In this document: positions 11,851 through 25,234 of the stretch, one piece after another
Layout of the letters: each line of letters opens with the position of its first letter
Position numbering within the stretch: the stretch's first letter is position 1
Source of the DNA: Nautilus pompilius
Taxonomy: Eukaryota; Mollusca; Cephalopoda; Nautilida; Nautilidae
Length of the DNA: 64,000 bases
Direction: 5' to 3'
Assembly: GCA_018389105.1 (NCBI GenBank)
Contig: JACATO010000591.1
Location: 62,001 to 126,000, forward strand
Position numbers and translations under genes: made by a program
Notes under the pieces: model-generated
Seen by the model: only the letters and a program-made list of their open reading frames with translations
Database searches by the model: none
Told to the model about the DNA's origin: nothing

Positions 11851-14800
11851 ATAAGTTAAAGGAAAACAGAGTTTAAATTGCAGATTAAATAATATAGTAT
11901 ATATAAATAGTATATATTGCATGAATTATATGATAAAAATGTTTATTGTATGTCTACCATGATTATTTGGAATGTCCCTTAGTATTGTTCATTTTCTAGT
12001 AATTTCCTACATTTTAAGTTTTATTGTACCAATTTTATGGTCACTTCTCTCAGCTAAGGGTCCTTGTAACTAGTAAACTAAACTATCTCATAGTAAGTCT
12101 TTCAAAAAATGTATTTGTTTGTTTGTATATAATGCCTGGATTTACTACCGCTTTGCCTGTAAGCAGTAACAACTATGATTTTGACTATTACAGCTTAAGA
12201 CAATGATTTTGGGAGAGTGTAGGGTAAGATCTGTTTTTATTCAAAATACTTTTTATAATAAATTGTTTATAAAGTTATCATATCATCTGCTTGGTAAAGT
12301 TGTTCAATTGCAACAACTAAAGAAAAACACTGGCAGAAATAGCCAGTCATTTTAGGAAGAAAAAAGATAGTTAACAGATCAGAGCCCCCTCCTTTTTTAA
12401 TATCAACATTTTTCATTGAACTCATTTTAGATTTGAGGAGCAGCAATGATACTGATTGTGGATTTTGTATAGCTGTTTGCTTATACCTGTATTTACTGAT
12501 GAGGATCTTAATATTTTAATGTAACTCATTAATGCACACCCTTAGGTCTTCTGTAAATAATTTGAAGTGTAGAGTTAACTTGCACTTAGGTAGTTTATTA
12601 TTTCTTGAATCCATCACCATGAGGAAGAAGTGAAATGTTTACCTTTGGTTTTGGCACACAATATGTCAGAAGCTAAATACATAAATTCTAACCATTAATT
12701 AAATGACTGTAATTACTGAGCCAGAGTAGTAGTGTTTTAAAAACCAAGTAGTTATAGTGAGCTTGATTATTACCTCTCTCATCCCTTTTAAGAAGAATTT
12801 TAGGTGCATAGAAAAATAAAACTTATAAAAGATTGTCTTTTGAATGTGTTTGTGACCCATTTTGATCAGAATAAACTCCATTCTTGGTATGATTTTTTTT
12901 TACTAGCAATAAATTTAAGTCTTGATATTGAGGTAGTTCTCAGTCCCTTCAGCATTTATAATTTTAAGAGCATCTTCATGTGAGCAATGCATTATTGCTC
13001 CTTTTTTATGAATAATAGAAAATTTACAGTCTCCTTTTTCAAATCAATAATCAAATAAACCATTCTCCACCCTTTTCTATTTATAGTTACTATAATGTAA
13101 TGGCAGGTAAAAATTAACTGACTAAACTATATTTTGAGCAACATCCATTCATAGAATTACTAAACGATGAATTTCTTGGCAAAATTATTCCTTTTTTTTT
13201 CCTATTATGAATATTTTTGTCTGAATAGACACTGTTTTTGTGTCTACCAAAAATTTCTTATAGATGCCAAAAAGGGTCAATATGGGAACCTTGCTGATGT
13301 CTCTTGTACTGAATATTGGTCCTAAGGAACACAGTGATGTCCCTTAATCCTGTGTGGTCTGGCATTCTCATCCTGGAACGCAAACTAGGACTATTAGTCT
13401 CTGTCTTATCAGACATTATTCAGTTTTTTCCGAGTCTTAATTCCTTTTTACACATATTGCATTTTTGCCACTTTAGTGATCATGGTGAATAACATTAGCA
13501 ACAATGAAGCAAAGCACTGACTCACTCGTACTCTATATGCAACTTTCTGTCAGAATTTCTAGCAGTTTTGATCTTCCTGGCACCAATTTAATATTTTTAT
13601 ACTGTAAGGAGACACTGGTTGTGGAACATGTCTGAATTATCATTATGGATTTGACTATACAGCTGATATTGGCTATTTTATAACTATATTTTTATGCAGA
13701 TAATTAACCATGCATTTCAGAATTAGCATTGTTACACACAACTTTTTTAGATTGGAAGGTCATATGATGTCATACGTAGGTATATACTGCTGTCTGTTTT
13801 ACTCGCTTCCTTTGGTTGATTTTAGATCTGATTATTAGCAATTTTACATTTTGGTCAACTCCAGTATCCCTCAAATTTTGTTGTTCCACTTGATGTTAGG
13901 AGTTTTATTAAAAGCCAGTAGTTGATTTATACCAATCATCATTCTCATCTCTCTGAATGCTATTTTCATTAACTTGTAGAATATGCACATGGGTTTTTTT
14001 TTGCTTTTTCTAAGTATTTTTTCCATATATGCTACAATTCCTCTTGAGATGATTGTTGGATACGAAGAGACGTTGTGTAAGCCAGTTGATTATTACAGCT
14101 TGATTCCAAAGAAGTTGAGCACTAACTAATTCATTTTATTCTCTATAATTTTTCTTTTCTTTACTAGATGTTTTATATGGTTCAGTCAGCTATGCTATCT
14201 GTGATGTTGTTTTAAGTGTAAGTAATACAATATTTGATAAATCTAGATCCATCTGTCTATAAGGAAACACAAGATGGGAGTAGCTCACTATAATATGTCT
14301 GCTTAGTTCATTGCAGCTTCCTTTTACATTGAGTTCATGCCAAGTCAGCAGTTTATTGCAGCACAGATGACTAGACTTAGCCAAAGTCTGGATATCTGAA
14401 ATTTAATATATCTTTCTGGTAAGTTGGGTTGGACAATACCATTGTACTATGCATCCTATATATTAACTTTTTACTTTTAGAAAAGAATTCAGAAGCTAAG
14501 AATGTGCAGGTCTCCTGAGATTTAGTTATGCAAGTTTTATTTTAAAAAAATTAAAAAAAAAAAACTTTCAGTTTTAATTCAAAATTCTGACAAGAACAGT
14601 TTTATCTTATTGATTTAGTGAAAACCACTGTTCCATATTCCCCATAACTCAGACTAAAGCATCAAAGATTCATTAACTTCAATCTTGATGTCATCACTTA
14701 CTGCAATTTTTACAGATTCTTTGTGAATGAAAGAAGTCTGTCACATTAGATAGATGGATTTTGTTGGGTGATTACATTCGTAGTTCATTTTAGTATCTAG

Positions 14801-15024
14801 AGTTTCAAAAGAATGGAAATGAAGATGGAGTGGCAAGTGAATAGTTTTCCTTGATCCAAATAATATTTCTTTTGGAACTTTTCGTGAATATAGATAGAAT
14901 CACTAATTTATCAGTCATTAAAAATGTTAATTTTGTGAGTATACGGATATTTGCACTACTATATTCATTATTTTGCGAATAAATGTCAGTCTAAAACTAA
15001 CTTTGATCAGACCAGTTTTGGGCA

Positions 15025-15044
15025 GTTTTAGATTAGTCTAAAAC
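15025..15044. repeat. Perfect 8-bp-arm palindrome
   Basis: GTTTTAGA-TTAG-TCTAAAAC forms a perfect hairpin with a 4-base loop. A loosely similar TCTAAAAC/GTTTTAAG patch lies near 22005-22080, so both may be ends of a worn small transposon. Nothing else supports a function. Confidence 0.5.
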
Positions 15045-15789
15045 TTATCCAGTAAGGAGAGGGGCAGAGGAGAAGTTGTTTTAGGTGAGCTTGGTACTTA
15101 TCTTTTAGTTTATTAACAGGAAGAAAGATATGAAATAGGAAGAAGACTTGTGCAGAATTCTAATTTATTCTGTCCTTTCTAAATACTGACTTTGTTTTTG
15201 GATGGAGGGGTAAAATGAGAGAAAAATTAAACAAATCCAAGCTGCTTAAAGAATTGATAATTTATTTGTAATTATGAGTCTCGTTTTCTATAAACAATAA
15301 CAAAGAGAAGCAAAACACCAACTAGAAATAATACAATTTATTGCACTCGGTTCACTGCATGGCAGAGCAGTATCTTCCTAGTTTATTTTGTTATGAATAC
15401 AACGTCAAAGTAATTACTACTGTTGTGTTTCAAAAACAGCATATTTTTATTCTTCAGGACAAAGCTAACAGGATATGCTAGCCATGCCAGTAACCTACCG
15501 TACATAAAGTAGAATGTTTAACAAAGATAATGTTCCCATAATTTTAATATCACTTCCTGCATTCTTCTGACTGTCTTCCACATCTTCATTTAAATAGCTC
15601 TAGACACTATGTTTAGCTTAACTACTGATGTGACTTATAATATGTAGAATGGAAAAATCCAGTTTCTGTTACCTTTGTCCTTGTACATTTTGTACATTTC
15701 AGTCTTTTTTTTTTTTTTTTCTTTGACAATGTAGGTTTTGTAACACCTGAGTGCCATCTGATAACTTCCCTGAGCTACATTACATATCT

Positions 15790-16440
15790 CGCTAGTCTTT
15801 TTTTCTTGGTGTTGTGCGGTGTTTAGGGGAGTGTTTGTAAGGTTGCATTTGTATGTGGGTGTAGCTGGATCGGTTCCACGACCGTCCGTCTCAGCTGTTT
15901 ATAAGTGAGGCCTTATTTCGACCTGTGTTTTGTTTGGAGTGTACCTCAGCCTAGCGAGAGCAGCAGGCTATACAACTCCTTCGTATTGCACGCAGGAGGG
16001 GTAGGTTTATCCTGGCTGGACTCTCTAGAACAGAGTTTTCTCTCTGTATGTCCTTGTTCTGTAAGGGAAGTTTGGGCCACTGTTTATTTTTCGGTTTCCA
16101 AGTGGAAGGATGGAGAGAGTTCTATTTTTTATTTTTGCGGGGTGATGGACGGAGTCTCTCCCTCCGTTTTCGTCTTTATTCTAGTCCTCCCTCGTGGGAG
16201 AATCTGAGATTCTCTTAATTGTATAGCAGAAGAGTCTTTATGACTTTTGCTATCTTTTTCCAGCGTGGGAGAACCAGAGGTTCCCATGTCGGTGGTATAT
16301 TTGGGAAGTAGCAGAGTCTGCTGTGGTGATTGTCATCACAGCATCCTTTGCCCCATTCCACGCCACATTGATGTTACTGTGACACTGGGTCTTCTTTATT
16401 TGGACTATTGTTTGTTGTTTTAAACGAAGAAAGAAACATG
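15790..16440. other. GC-richer patch, probably part of a retroelement
   Basis: This stretch is clearly richer in G and C than its surroundings. It has open frames on both strands: a 100-codon frame on + (15905-16207) and a 52-codon frame on - (16287-16129, starting MGTSGSPTLEKDSKSHKDSS, hydrophilic and Lys/Ser/Thr-rich). It lies 0.4 kb from the end of the LINE relic at 16822. It could be an untranslated region or a first-ORF piece of a LINE, or a separate insertion. I do not recognise either protein. Confidence 0.4.
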
Positions 16441-16677
16441 GTTAGTCCATGTGCAAAATATAGGGGTGGAGTAACTTTATAAATAAATAGGGGCTTACAC
16501 TGTAGAAGGGGAGGGGGTGGGAGTTTTAGTTAATAATAATAATAATCCACTTTAGTTTTGTAATTATGTTTTAAAATGATCTAGGATCATTTAAGAAATA
16601 AGATTAATCATGAAATACACACTTTTTTTGAAAAAATAATACATAGTATATACTACAAAATCAATTACGATGAATGT

Positions 16678-16747
16678 AAAAAGAGAGAATTAGAGAGAAA
16701 GAAAAAGAGAGAGTAATAGAGGAAGAGAGAAGGAGAAAGAAAGAAAT
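16678..16747. repeat. Purine-rich (GA) tract
   Basis: About 70 bases consist almost only of A and G, with GAGA and GAAA units. On the minus strand it falls about 75 bases after the LINE stop codon, inside the presumed 3' untranslated region. It may be a simple repeat or part of the element. Confidence 0.8.
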
Positions 16748-16821
16748 CTTCTTTTCCAGCATCCTATATTGATTCAAAGTAAAATACAATTAAATTAGAC
16801 ATACGGGTGGAAAGGGGTGAC

Positions 16822-18159
16822 TCAGGGTGGTCGATCTAAACTAAGTGTTGAAGTTGGGGAGTTGTCAAGGTGTGTGTGTAATGCTTTGTTTGTGTTGATG
16901 TGTCCTAATGCATTATTAATTAGCCAGGTGGAAGAGAAAGTTAGTCTGTCATTTATGCTGGATTTCATGACTGCATATTTTTGATGTAACCAATTAGTTA
17001 CGTAGTTTTGGAATAGTAATTTTGTTGAGGTAGGCTGACCGCCTTCTAAAGCCTTTCGGCTACCCCAAGCGATCCGCTGGGCGGTAAACACCAGGAAGTT
17101 CCAAAGACAGTCCTTCTTAGTTCTGTTATTGAATCCAAAGATGCACCAGAACGACATAAGTTTGTTCAGGGGACTTTTAATTTTGAAAATCAAGTCTCGG
17201 ACTAGGCACCATAGTTCTATGTTCTGTGGACAGGAGAATAGACGATGGATTGCCGTTTCGTCCACCTCGTGACAGGTGAGGCATTTGGGTGAATTTAGTA
17301 ATTTCCATTTATGTTTGTTTTCCCTTGGGGGGAGAACATTCCTGGTTAATTTCCAGTGTATGTCAGATGTTTGTCCGTCCAGACGATTAATGGAACTAGC
17401 CCATATCCTGTTCCACTGAAGTGTTCCTGAATTTAGGGTATCTTCCCACCTCTCTCTGTAATTCGGTTCCTCTATAGGTCGTGATGACAGGAAGAGGTAG
17501 ATGTCTCGCTGGGATAATTTGTCTAGTTCTATTTTAGTATCTCCTAGGCTTACGATGTTATCTGTTCCTATAGAGATTTTACTAGTGATCCATTGCTGGA
17601 GTGCGGTTATGTGGTAGTCTGTTAGTAAGTTTCTTTGTGCTCTATATAGTTTTAGTTTGTTAGTGAGAACATTGACCCCGTCGAGGGTGTCAAATGCTTT
17701 CGCTAAACGGGAGATGAAGAGATTTTGCCATCTTGGTCTATCGTTTACGTTCCTTATGATATCTATTATGTTTCGTATTTGTTGAGCACCTATTTTGCTC
17801 TCTAGGTTGATTTGGTTTAATCCTCCTTGGTTCCGAGGGAGTCTGATTATTTGTTTGTTTGCCAGGTGTTTACGCCCTTGCCACAGAAACCGAGTTAGCT
17901 CGGCATCTATGGCGTTGCGCACCCATCCTGGCATCCCTATTATTTTAGATTTATAATATATTATGGGGGCAAGGTAAGTATTTACTAGTTCTGTTTTAGC
18001 AAAGAAAGAAAGGTTTAGCGAGGACCATGCGGTTAGTAAAGCGTTGACTTTATTAATCACAGGTTGCCAGTTGTCATGCAGCGTGTTAGTAACTTGCTTT
18101 ACTGGGAAATGGATTCCCAGCAATTTAATTTTGTCTTCCACCCAGTTGATGTTGTCTTA
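16822..18159 (-). mobile_element. 5'-truncated LINE, reverse transcriptase C-terminus with zinc knuckle
   Basis: One uninterrupted minus-strand frame of about 440 codons starts just after an in-frame TAA near 18160 and ends at the TGA at 16822-16824. It has no ATG near its beginning (codon 18139-18141 is GTG), as expected for a 5'-truncated copy. It opens with NWVEDKIKLLGIHF, a typical post-catalytic LINE segment, then the thumb-like segment AWSSLNLSFFAKTELVNTYL, then LPRNQGGLNQINL. Late in the frame is the zinc-knuckle pattern CLTCHEVDETAIHRLFSC (C-x2-C-x-H-x-C). This is the layout of Tx1/L1-like and some CR1-like elements; I cannot choose between them. The catalytic YxDD part is absent. The intact frame suggests a relatively young insertion next to far more worn relics. 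Confidence 0.85.
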
Positions 18160-19476
18160 GCCTTTAAAAGGCAACTGCAGCAACCTCATGTGTCTCATTA
18201 ACATAAGTCTCCCAGAGAAAAAATTTTGTTGATAAACCTGCATTTTTTTTCAGTAATGTCACATGTCCTGTATCAATTAGCCTTGAAGGATGTAACCAGA
18301 GTACACGATTTGGGTGATATTCATTTCATTCAACTGCTTTCATATTGTGTTGACTTCTCCAACTTGACTTTTTGATTCATCATCTGATGGAACACTGCTT
18401 CATATAATGTTGTTTAGTGGATACATGAATATTGCAGTTATAGGCAAATAAGGCTCTATTAACACTTTCCTGGTGAGCTTGGTTGGAATCTGCTGTTTGG
18501 TTTATAGTGTGTGGTTGACATGGTCACAAATTAACAAATTCATAACTTTGGTTAATGATAAGTGAATTGACAACTTCCACTTATGTGCAGTCATTCAGAC
18601 AGTTGTCATTTAGTATTTCTTTTCTCTCTTTTTTTGGTGTTTCCTATGCATAAAATATTTGGTGAAGTGATCAGAGTGTCATAGTAGTAGTAGTATCTTC
18701 TGTTTTTGGAAATTGGTAAAGAATCTAAAATTTAGGAATGGGTCGCAGTATTGTGGCTTCAGCTGCTTTTTTTTGGATTAGCTGCACACCATTTATTACA
18801 GAACTAAGCAGTCTGCTGCACAAATTGAAGTTAATAAAAATCATGGTAGACAATGATGCTTTGTATGATCCCCCCCCTCTTAGCCATAGTTAGCTTTGTT
18901 GTTGTTTTTTTATTTGGCATTGTATGATCCCTGTTTGAACCTTATTCAAGGTTAATTACTCATGTACAATACTCAAGTAATGAAAGAATTTTAGTAGTTT
19001 CTTCATTTTAGCAGTTAATCCTCATTGAAAGGATATAAAAAATTTTTTTCTTACATTTTTAACAGTTAAATTAAACACTTTTAGTGAAGAGATTTTTTTT
19101 TCTTTTTTTCATATTATTACATAACTTTATAAAACTTTCCATTGTTTATATTTGTAACAGGCTACTAAAATGGTGGGTGCACTGGTGCTGTTGCCACAGG
19201 GTAACCACTAATGTATTGTGCTAAAAGCCATCTGAACATATCATCCTTGGGTGCTGTATTTTTTTATCAAACATCAGGAAATCCAAGTTTTATTTAGTTA
19301 TATTCAATAATTTTCACAATAATAATAATAATAATATTATTGAAAAAAAAAAACTATATAGTACATTAGGGGATATTTGGGCTTCTGGTACTGAAAATTC
19401 CTGGGCTTCCAATGATATATGAAACAGAAAAATACCATAAGTTATCTGTATCATTCACTACTTCAAAACTTACAAT

Positions 19477-20300
19477 TTATTTATAGCATTTTTGCTCAAC
19501 CAGTGAACTAATAATATTTAAAAAGTCCAAACCGTGGCATATGTCATCTTTAATGGCCATAATGGCCAAACAATTTAATTTCTCTTGACTAAAAGTTGAT
19601 CCAAATGTATTTTTGATGCAGTTCATTTTAGAAAATGAATGTTTCCATTCAAACAGTCGCATGTAGAGTAGGAAAAACTGACTGCAACAGTGGCATTTGG
19701 AAATTTGGCATCAAGCAAACGAGCACTCTATTCCAGAGTTCTGCTATGAATGCAGTTCCCTGTTGTTGAAGACCATTTAGGGCTGGCATACTTCTGTTCT
19801 TGTAGTAAGAATGGGGGGGGGTTCTGCATCAAGTTCTTTCAAGTTGTCAAAATAGTTACTATAGTTCAGATGCTGTACGTCATCTGCATACATTTTATTC
19901 AGGGTTTCAAAGAAGTTAATTGATGCAGGGCAGCAACCCTAGTGCTGAGTCTTTACCAAGTTCATTGATTGCACTGTGCAAAAAATATGGTCAGCAAGTC
20001 TTTAATGAGAACAGAGTGCATGTAAAACGATATTTTTGCTTTGACTCAGCCACTTCCATTTCATTGTTTCTCCACTGGAAAGTGTGTGAACAAATATTCC
20101 TTTCGTGAAAAATCTTCATTCCTGATTCTCTCCCTTACTGTATATTCTCAAAGTTGATCTGAAACCCAGATCAAGGTTCTGACATTGAGAAGGAACAACT
20201 TTAGACCAATAATTGTGATGCTATTTATTTATAACCTACATTCCCAGATCAGTAATAATGATAAAGAATTCATTGGTCCCTGTCAGTACTTCAGTTTCAT
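19477..20300 (-). mobile_element. Decayed hAT-like transposase, C-terminal part
   Basis: The minus-strand frame 19662-19477 reads KHSFSKMNCIKNTFGSTFSQ then EKLNCLAIMAIKDDICHGLD. This matches the hAT dimerisation domain (family form: RSFSKLKLIKTYLRSTMSQERLxxLAxLSIE). Upstream on the same strand are MYADDVQHLNYSNYFDN and worn pieces that fit the preceding part of a ZMYM-type hAT protein, with several frame breaks and a G9/C9 run at 19813-19821. The upstream limit is uncertain and could reach 20700. The element is dead. Confidence 0.7.
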
Positions 20301-23300
20301 TTTCACCTTTTTACTGAATTGTTTGTAACAGGATCTACAAGTTACATTAAAAATAAAAGGACACTGGAATTGATGGAAAATCACCGGCTGGTCAAATATT
20401 CATGACATTGCTATAGCTGCTGGTTGTGCAGATTTGTCTTCATATGATTTTATTTCAAATAAAATGTTCAGTTTTGGAATCTTTGCAATTGCTCTATCTC
20501 AACAAATTTTCCTTGCCTTTCATATCTTACATTTTTGCATTTTCACTTGATGATATTCTTCAATTGTGAAAAATTGTTATTTCACCCCTAAAAGTGTTTT
20601 GCAAAAAAATAATGTAGCATGACATTTGGGAAACAAATTGTTGAAAAGTATAAAATGTATTCAGCAACAAACACATGGCATATACACTAATCAAAATAAA
20701 CAACCAGTCTATCCTTGCACTTTATGGTGACATGCACCACACTCATCTGAGAGTTACTGGTATGCCTATAGTTTCATTAACTAGCCTAAGTGGCATGCTA
20801 CTTCAAGAAAATTGGTTATCAATTATTCTTACACAACATTCCTAACAGCTAACTTGGAAGTGATAATTTAGTACAACTATTTACCTGTAAGGACACTGAT
20901 TTCACTCCTTATTCTTAAACATCTACCTCTTCAGATGTGCATTGCCCCTAAAGTCAAAGATTTTTTTAAATAAGATTGGATGATCTGCTTCAGCTATGAG
21001 CCCCAAGTCTGTGTTCCAATGGCATCTTTGTTAATCTTGCCCTGATAGTGAGATCAGGCCCATGTATGTTCCCAATGATTGAAATTTTAAAAAATAGAAA
21101 TCAAACATTTGATACAATAAGGGGAATAAAACAAAACATTTCTAAGTACAATATATTTTTAGCTTCAAAGTGTTTATTTTTGATATCTTCCAAATGTTCT
21201 CTAAATTATTGTTAAATTCTCTAAGAAAATGCATAAATTTCACAAAATTGTGTCAGATACTTCTAAAAAGTTATGTACTTCACTTTCTAAAATATTGAAC
21301 ATTTATTTCACTCCAACTAGGATTATTGAGGAGCATGGGGAATGGCTTTCTTTAGAATTTTCTGTTTGTCATGTTTAAGAGCTTCGTTTTGTAATGAAGT
21401 ATCTTTCAGCTTTGTCTCAAAACTTATGTTTTGTTTTTCTGAGATTCCACGTATCTAAGTAGACATGTTGTGTCAACCACTGTAGTAGAATACTAAGAAT
21501 GGCTGACAAAATTTGCAAACTCTATTTATACGTTTATATCTTAATCTTTATTATATAATCAGTAACTGCTCTAGAGAATGTGATTTTACTAGAACAACGG
21601 AATTGAAAACAATGTGTGGAAAGTGTTAATTTTGGTTTCTGTAGATAGCCAGTATCAGAGGATATGAACTTTGAGGTAACTGGAAATGAAGACACTGCAA
21701 TGAAGCTATTTTCTACCCTCTGTAGGAAGCATTATCAAAGTATGAACTCTTAGAAACTATTTAAGACAACAATTTAGAGCACAACTTAAAATATTGTGGT
21801 CTGTAAAGATATAGATAATATAGTTGTGAGGATATATGTACTTTGTACTAGGTTTGCTGTGCTAACTTTTCCTTGTTTGTTATTCTATTTTACTTTTATT
21901 TGTATTCACATTAATCATTAAAACTTTTAAAAGAATGAAGTTATTAACTAAATTTCTTTGTAATACATATGATTCTTTTAAACTTCATGTGGTGGGTGGT
22001 CAAACTTAGACTATCCTAAACTTATTCCTTATTAGGAATCATTTCAAGGCTAGTGGGGTTAGTTTTAAGCTAGTCTAAAGGGAATCAGCTTTGATCTCCT
22101 CTTTCAGTACTATATTTTTTTGTTTTTCTATCTTGCTTTTTTCTGAGTGCTTTGGTTTCTTCCTCTGTTTGGGGTGGGACTTTTGTCCTGGCCCTCCAAC
22201 ACAGTATGTTAGCACCATGATTCCTGATCTTGTAACCAAAATAGCGATGTACAGCCATTTTAACTTGGGAAGCATAAAATGACAATGATTTCACTCTATA
22301 ATATTTAATTGTTAGATGGTGCAGCCATTATTATTTTTTTCCCCACATAGTGCATTTTAAACCTTTTTCTGTTCAGAAAATGCAATATTTAATATGCACA
22401 AACGTTCATTTTTCAAGATGTCTGCAAAAAAAAATGTGCCTACTTGATTAAAAAAACATTAAAAAGTTATGGAATGACTTAACTAGCAAAAATCACTTAG
22501 CACACAGTTCAGTGATCTTAAAAGGACAAATTTAATTTATAGCGCAGAAAATCAGATATAAAATAAAAGCAGACTGTTGTCACGGGATGCCATTACTGAT
22601 TCGTTTTATTGAATCTCTCATTACTTTTGGCATTGTCTGTCATCCCCTCATCAATAATTCTCAACAGACAGCACAGAATTATAGTTGTTTACTGCTACAA
22701 ATGCTTTCATCTCTTTCCTGGCAGTTTCCATTCAGGGGCTGTCAGCTTTGCCTGTCTGCATTCTTTGGTCTCTGTGGAGTAGTGGTTAGACTCCTTAGCC
22801 AGGTGGTGGATGCTGACCTTGACACCAGGAACATCAATCTTCAGGGCGATGAACAGCAAAAACACTAGCACCTTGATTGGCCACAAATGACTTGAACTCT
22901 GTTTGACAACCCTTACACTAAATATGAATGAATTTGATTATTTTTTTTTAAATGTCAGTCATCCATATAGTAATGGTACCCAGTTTTATGTCTTCACTAA
23001 ATATCTAAGAAAAATGGCATCTTTTTTTCAACAAATTGTTGCCCTATGCTATTCTACTACTAATACTTTTTTTTGTGTTTATTCTTTTATTACTCTCAAG
23101 GATAGAAATAAAAACTCTTGTGGATATCTGCATGCAACAGATTTAAAGGATTAGTTTCATCAGAAAAAAGAAAACACTTAAAAATTATATCCTGGTAAAT
23201 TATAAGTAAATATCTTAGGAATTTAATTATCTTGATTTAAAAGCTTTAATAAAAAGCAGATTGAGCTCACCATTTATTCTCCATTTTTCTGTGGTGGCTG

Positions 23301-25234
23301 TTTCTTGTTACTCACTAGATTGATGAGTAACCAGAGTGGAAAGTATCAATTTCTTTTGTACCTTTGGCAAGAGCAAGCAGTGACCAACCTAGCATCATTA
23401 CATACTGATTACCTGTCTCTCTAATTATTACAAGGCATCAGATACAGATGACTACATTAAAATGAAAAAAAAAGAATTGTAAATTTTGAAATACAGAAAG
23501 ACTAAATTCAGAAATTTTGAAAGGAGATAGAATATATGTTTTAAAAATATTTTCTTCAAATAAAATCATTCAATGACTGGTCTTGTATTTTAATCATGTC
23601 TGTGAATTTTAAAAGAAGAAAAATATTGTTTACACAATTTGTTAATCAGTCACTTTTAGGGAGATTATTGTGCCATACTTAACATCAGATCTCAAACATT
23701 CTGGTTTCTAGCCATTATTGCCATGTTTCTGTTTTCTCAAAATCTGCAGCAGTAGTAATTATCGGTGAATATACATTGTTTAAACAATGTATTACAAACT
23801 AGCTGCAAATTTTAAAATCAAAGTACTGATTCAGTTTTATTAGATGTAATTCTTTAATGCATAGATTGTTCTAGCCCATAATGGTATCATCACTAATTTG
23901 CTTTAAAGTTTTTCATGAAATCTTTACTTAAAGTTAAAAAAAACAACAAAATGAGACAGGTATTATATAAATCGGTCTTTTGTTTTAGGTAATTAATATG
24001 TTCACTGATTAAAACTGCCCTTTTGATTTAGAATGTTTCAGATTTCATGTGAGATGAAACAGTCTTGATGGCCATGGATCCATTTAGTCACCATAGTATA
24101 TCTTAGTTAATATTGATGGAAACTTTAAACTTGGAATCAATAGCTTAGCTCCAGACAGAAGGAAGCAAGCAGATCATTTAGGTGAGAAAAAAAAGAGTCT
24201 AATATAGTACCAGCTGATAAACTAATGTCTTTGCCAAGTTACCGTACACTGGTAGCTGTCATTGCTTATTAATGCCTTCCTACAGGATAAATCTGCTGGC
24301 TCTTGTGTTTATTAGATATCAGTCCTTTAAAGCTTGAATAACCTTCTGCTTCTGCATGCATAATTTATTTTATTTTCGGATGGTTTCAGGATAAAGCATT
24401 GGTATATGATAAAAGCTGAATTAAAAAAAAATGTATACATTATTAAACCACTAGAATCTAGGTATAGCAACAAAAAAACACACATCTTAGTACCATGATG
24501 TATTGGAATTGGAAAAGAAAAGTAGTAACATTTAAAATTTAATTCATTTGGATACTATCAAAACTTGAGGTGATTCTAACAATTAAGAAATGTGCTATGT
24601 TCTATAGGTTGCTGGTATCAAATCTAGTTTCTAGATTTGTGAACCTTTTCAGATTATGTGACGTAATTTTGCAACGCATTTAATATCTGTCAGTTAATTA
24701 CCTATCTTCATGTATGTATCAGCTTATAATATTTTTTAAATAGCACTCACTCCCTTCTCTTTTTGTCAGGGTGCCAGCATGCTCTCTATTCTCTAATGGT
24801 TGCTGCTTTTTACCAAAAGTAAAAATTGATATTTTACTTGTACATTTTTTTTTAAAAAATAATTGTAATTTAAAACAAAAATCTGTTCATATTGTTGTGA
24901 ACTTGCAGACTTTTGTGGTTCATTGCACCAATAGGAAAAGTTCAGAAAAACCAACATTTTGATACAAGATCTTATGTGGGTGGTGACCAGAAACAGTTTG
25001 GACTGTCTGGACCATGGGAGAATTCCTAGTAGGCCTATAGGAGCTACATGTAGGCTCCATTGTTTTATAAACACAAGTACATCAGCACAACTTTCTAATT
25101 GGACTGATTAGCTGTTGACATGGTTGAAAATTATCCAAGGAAGGTGGTTTTTATTATATTGGATCTTAATATTTTCTTATATATTTATTGTAATAATGTA
25201 TATTAAATGTAATTGTACCTGTAAATATGGATTA

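Noticed and set aside
22075..22294. Open frames on both strands near 22.1 kb
   Set aside because: No recognisable domain, no splice context and no matching neighbour. Possibly part of a worn repeat that I cannot identify.
22770..22880. AGTAGTGGTTAGACTCC, an A-box-like motif suggesting a SINE or tRNA
   Set aside because: No B-box or foldable cloverleaf follows, so the match may be chance.
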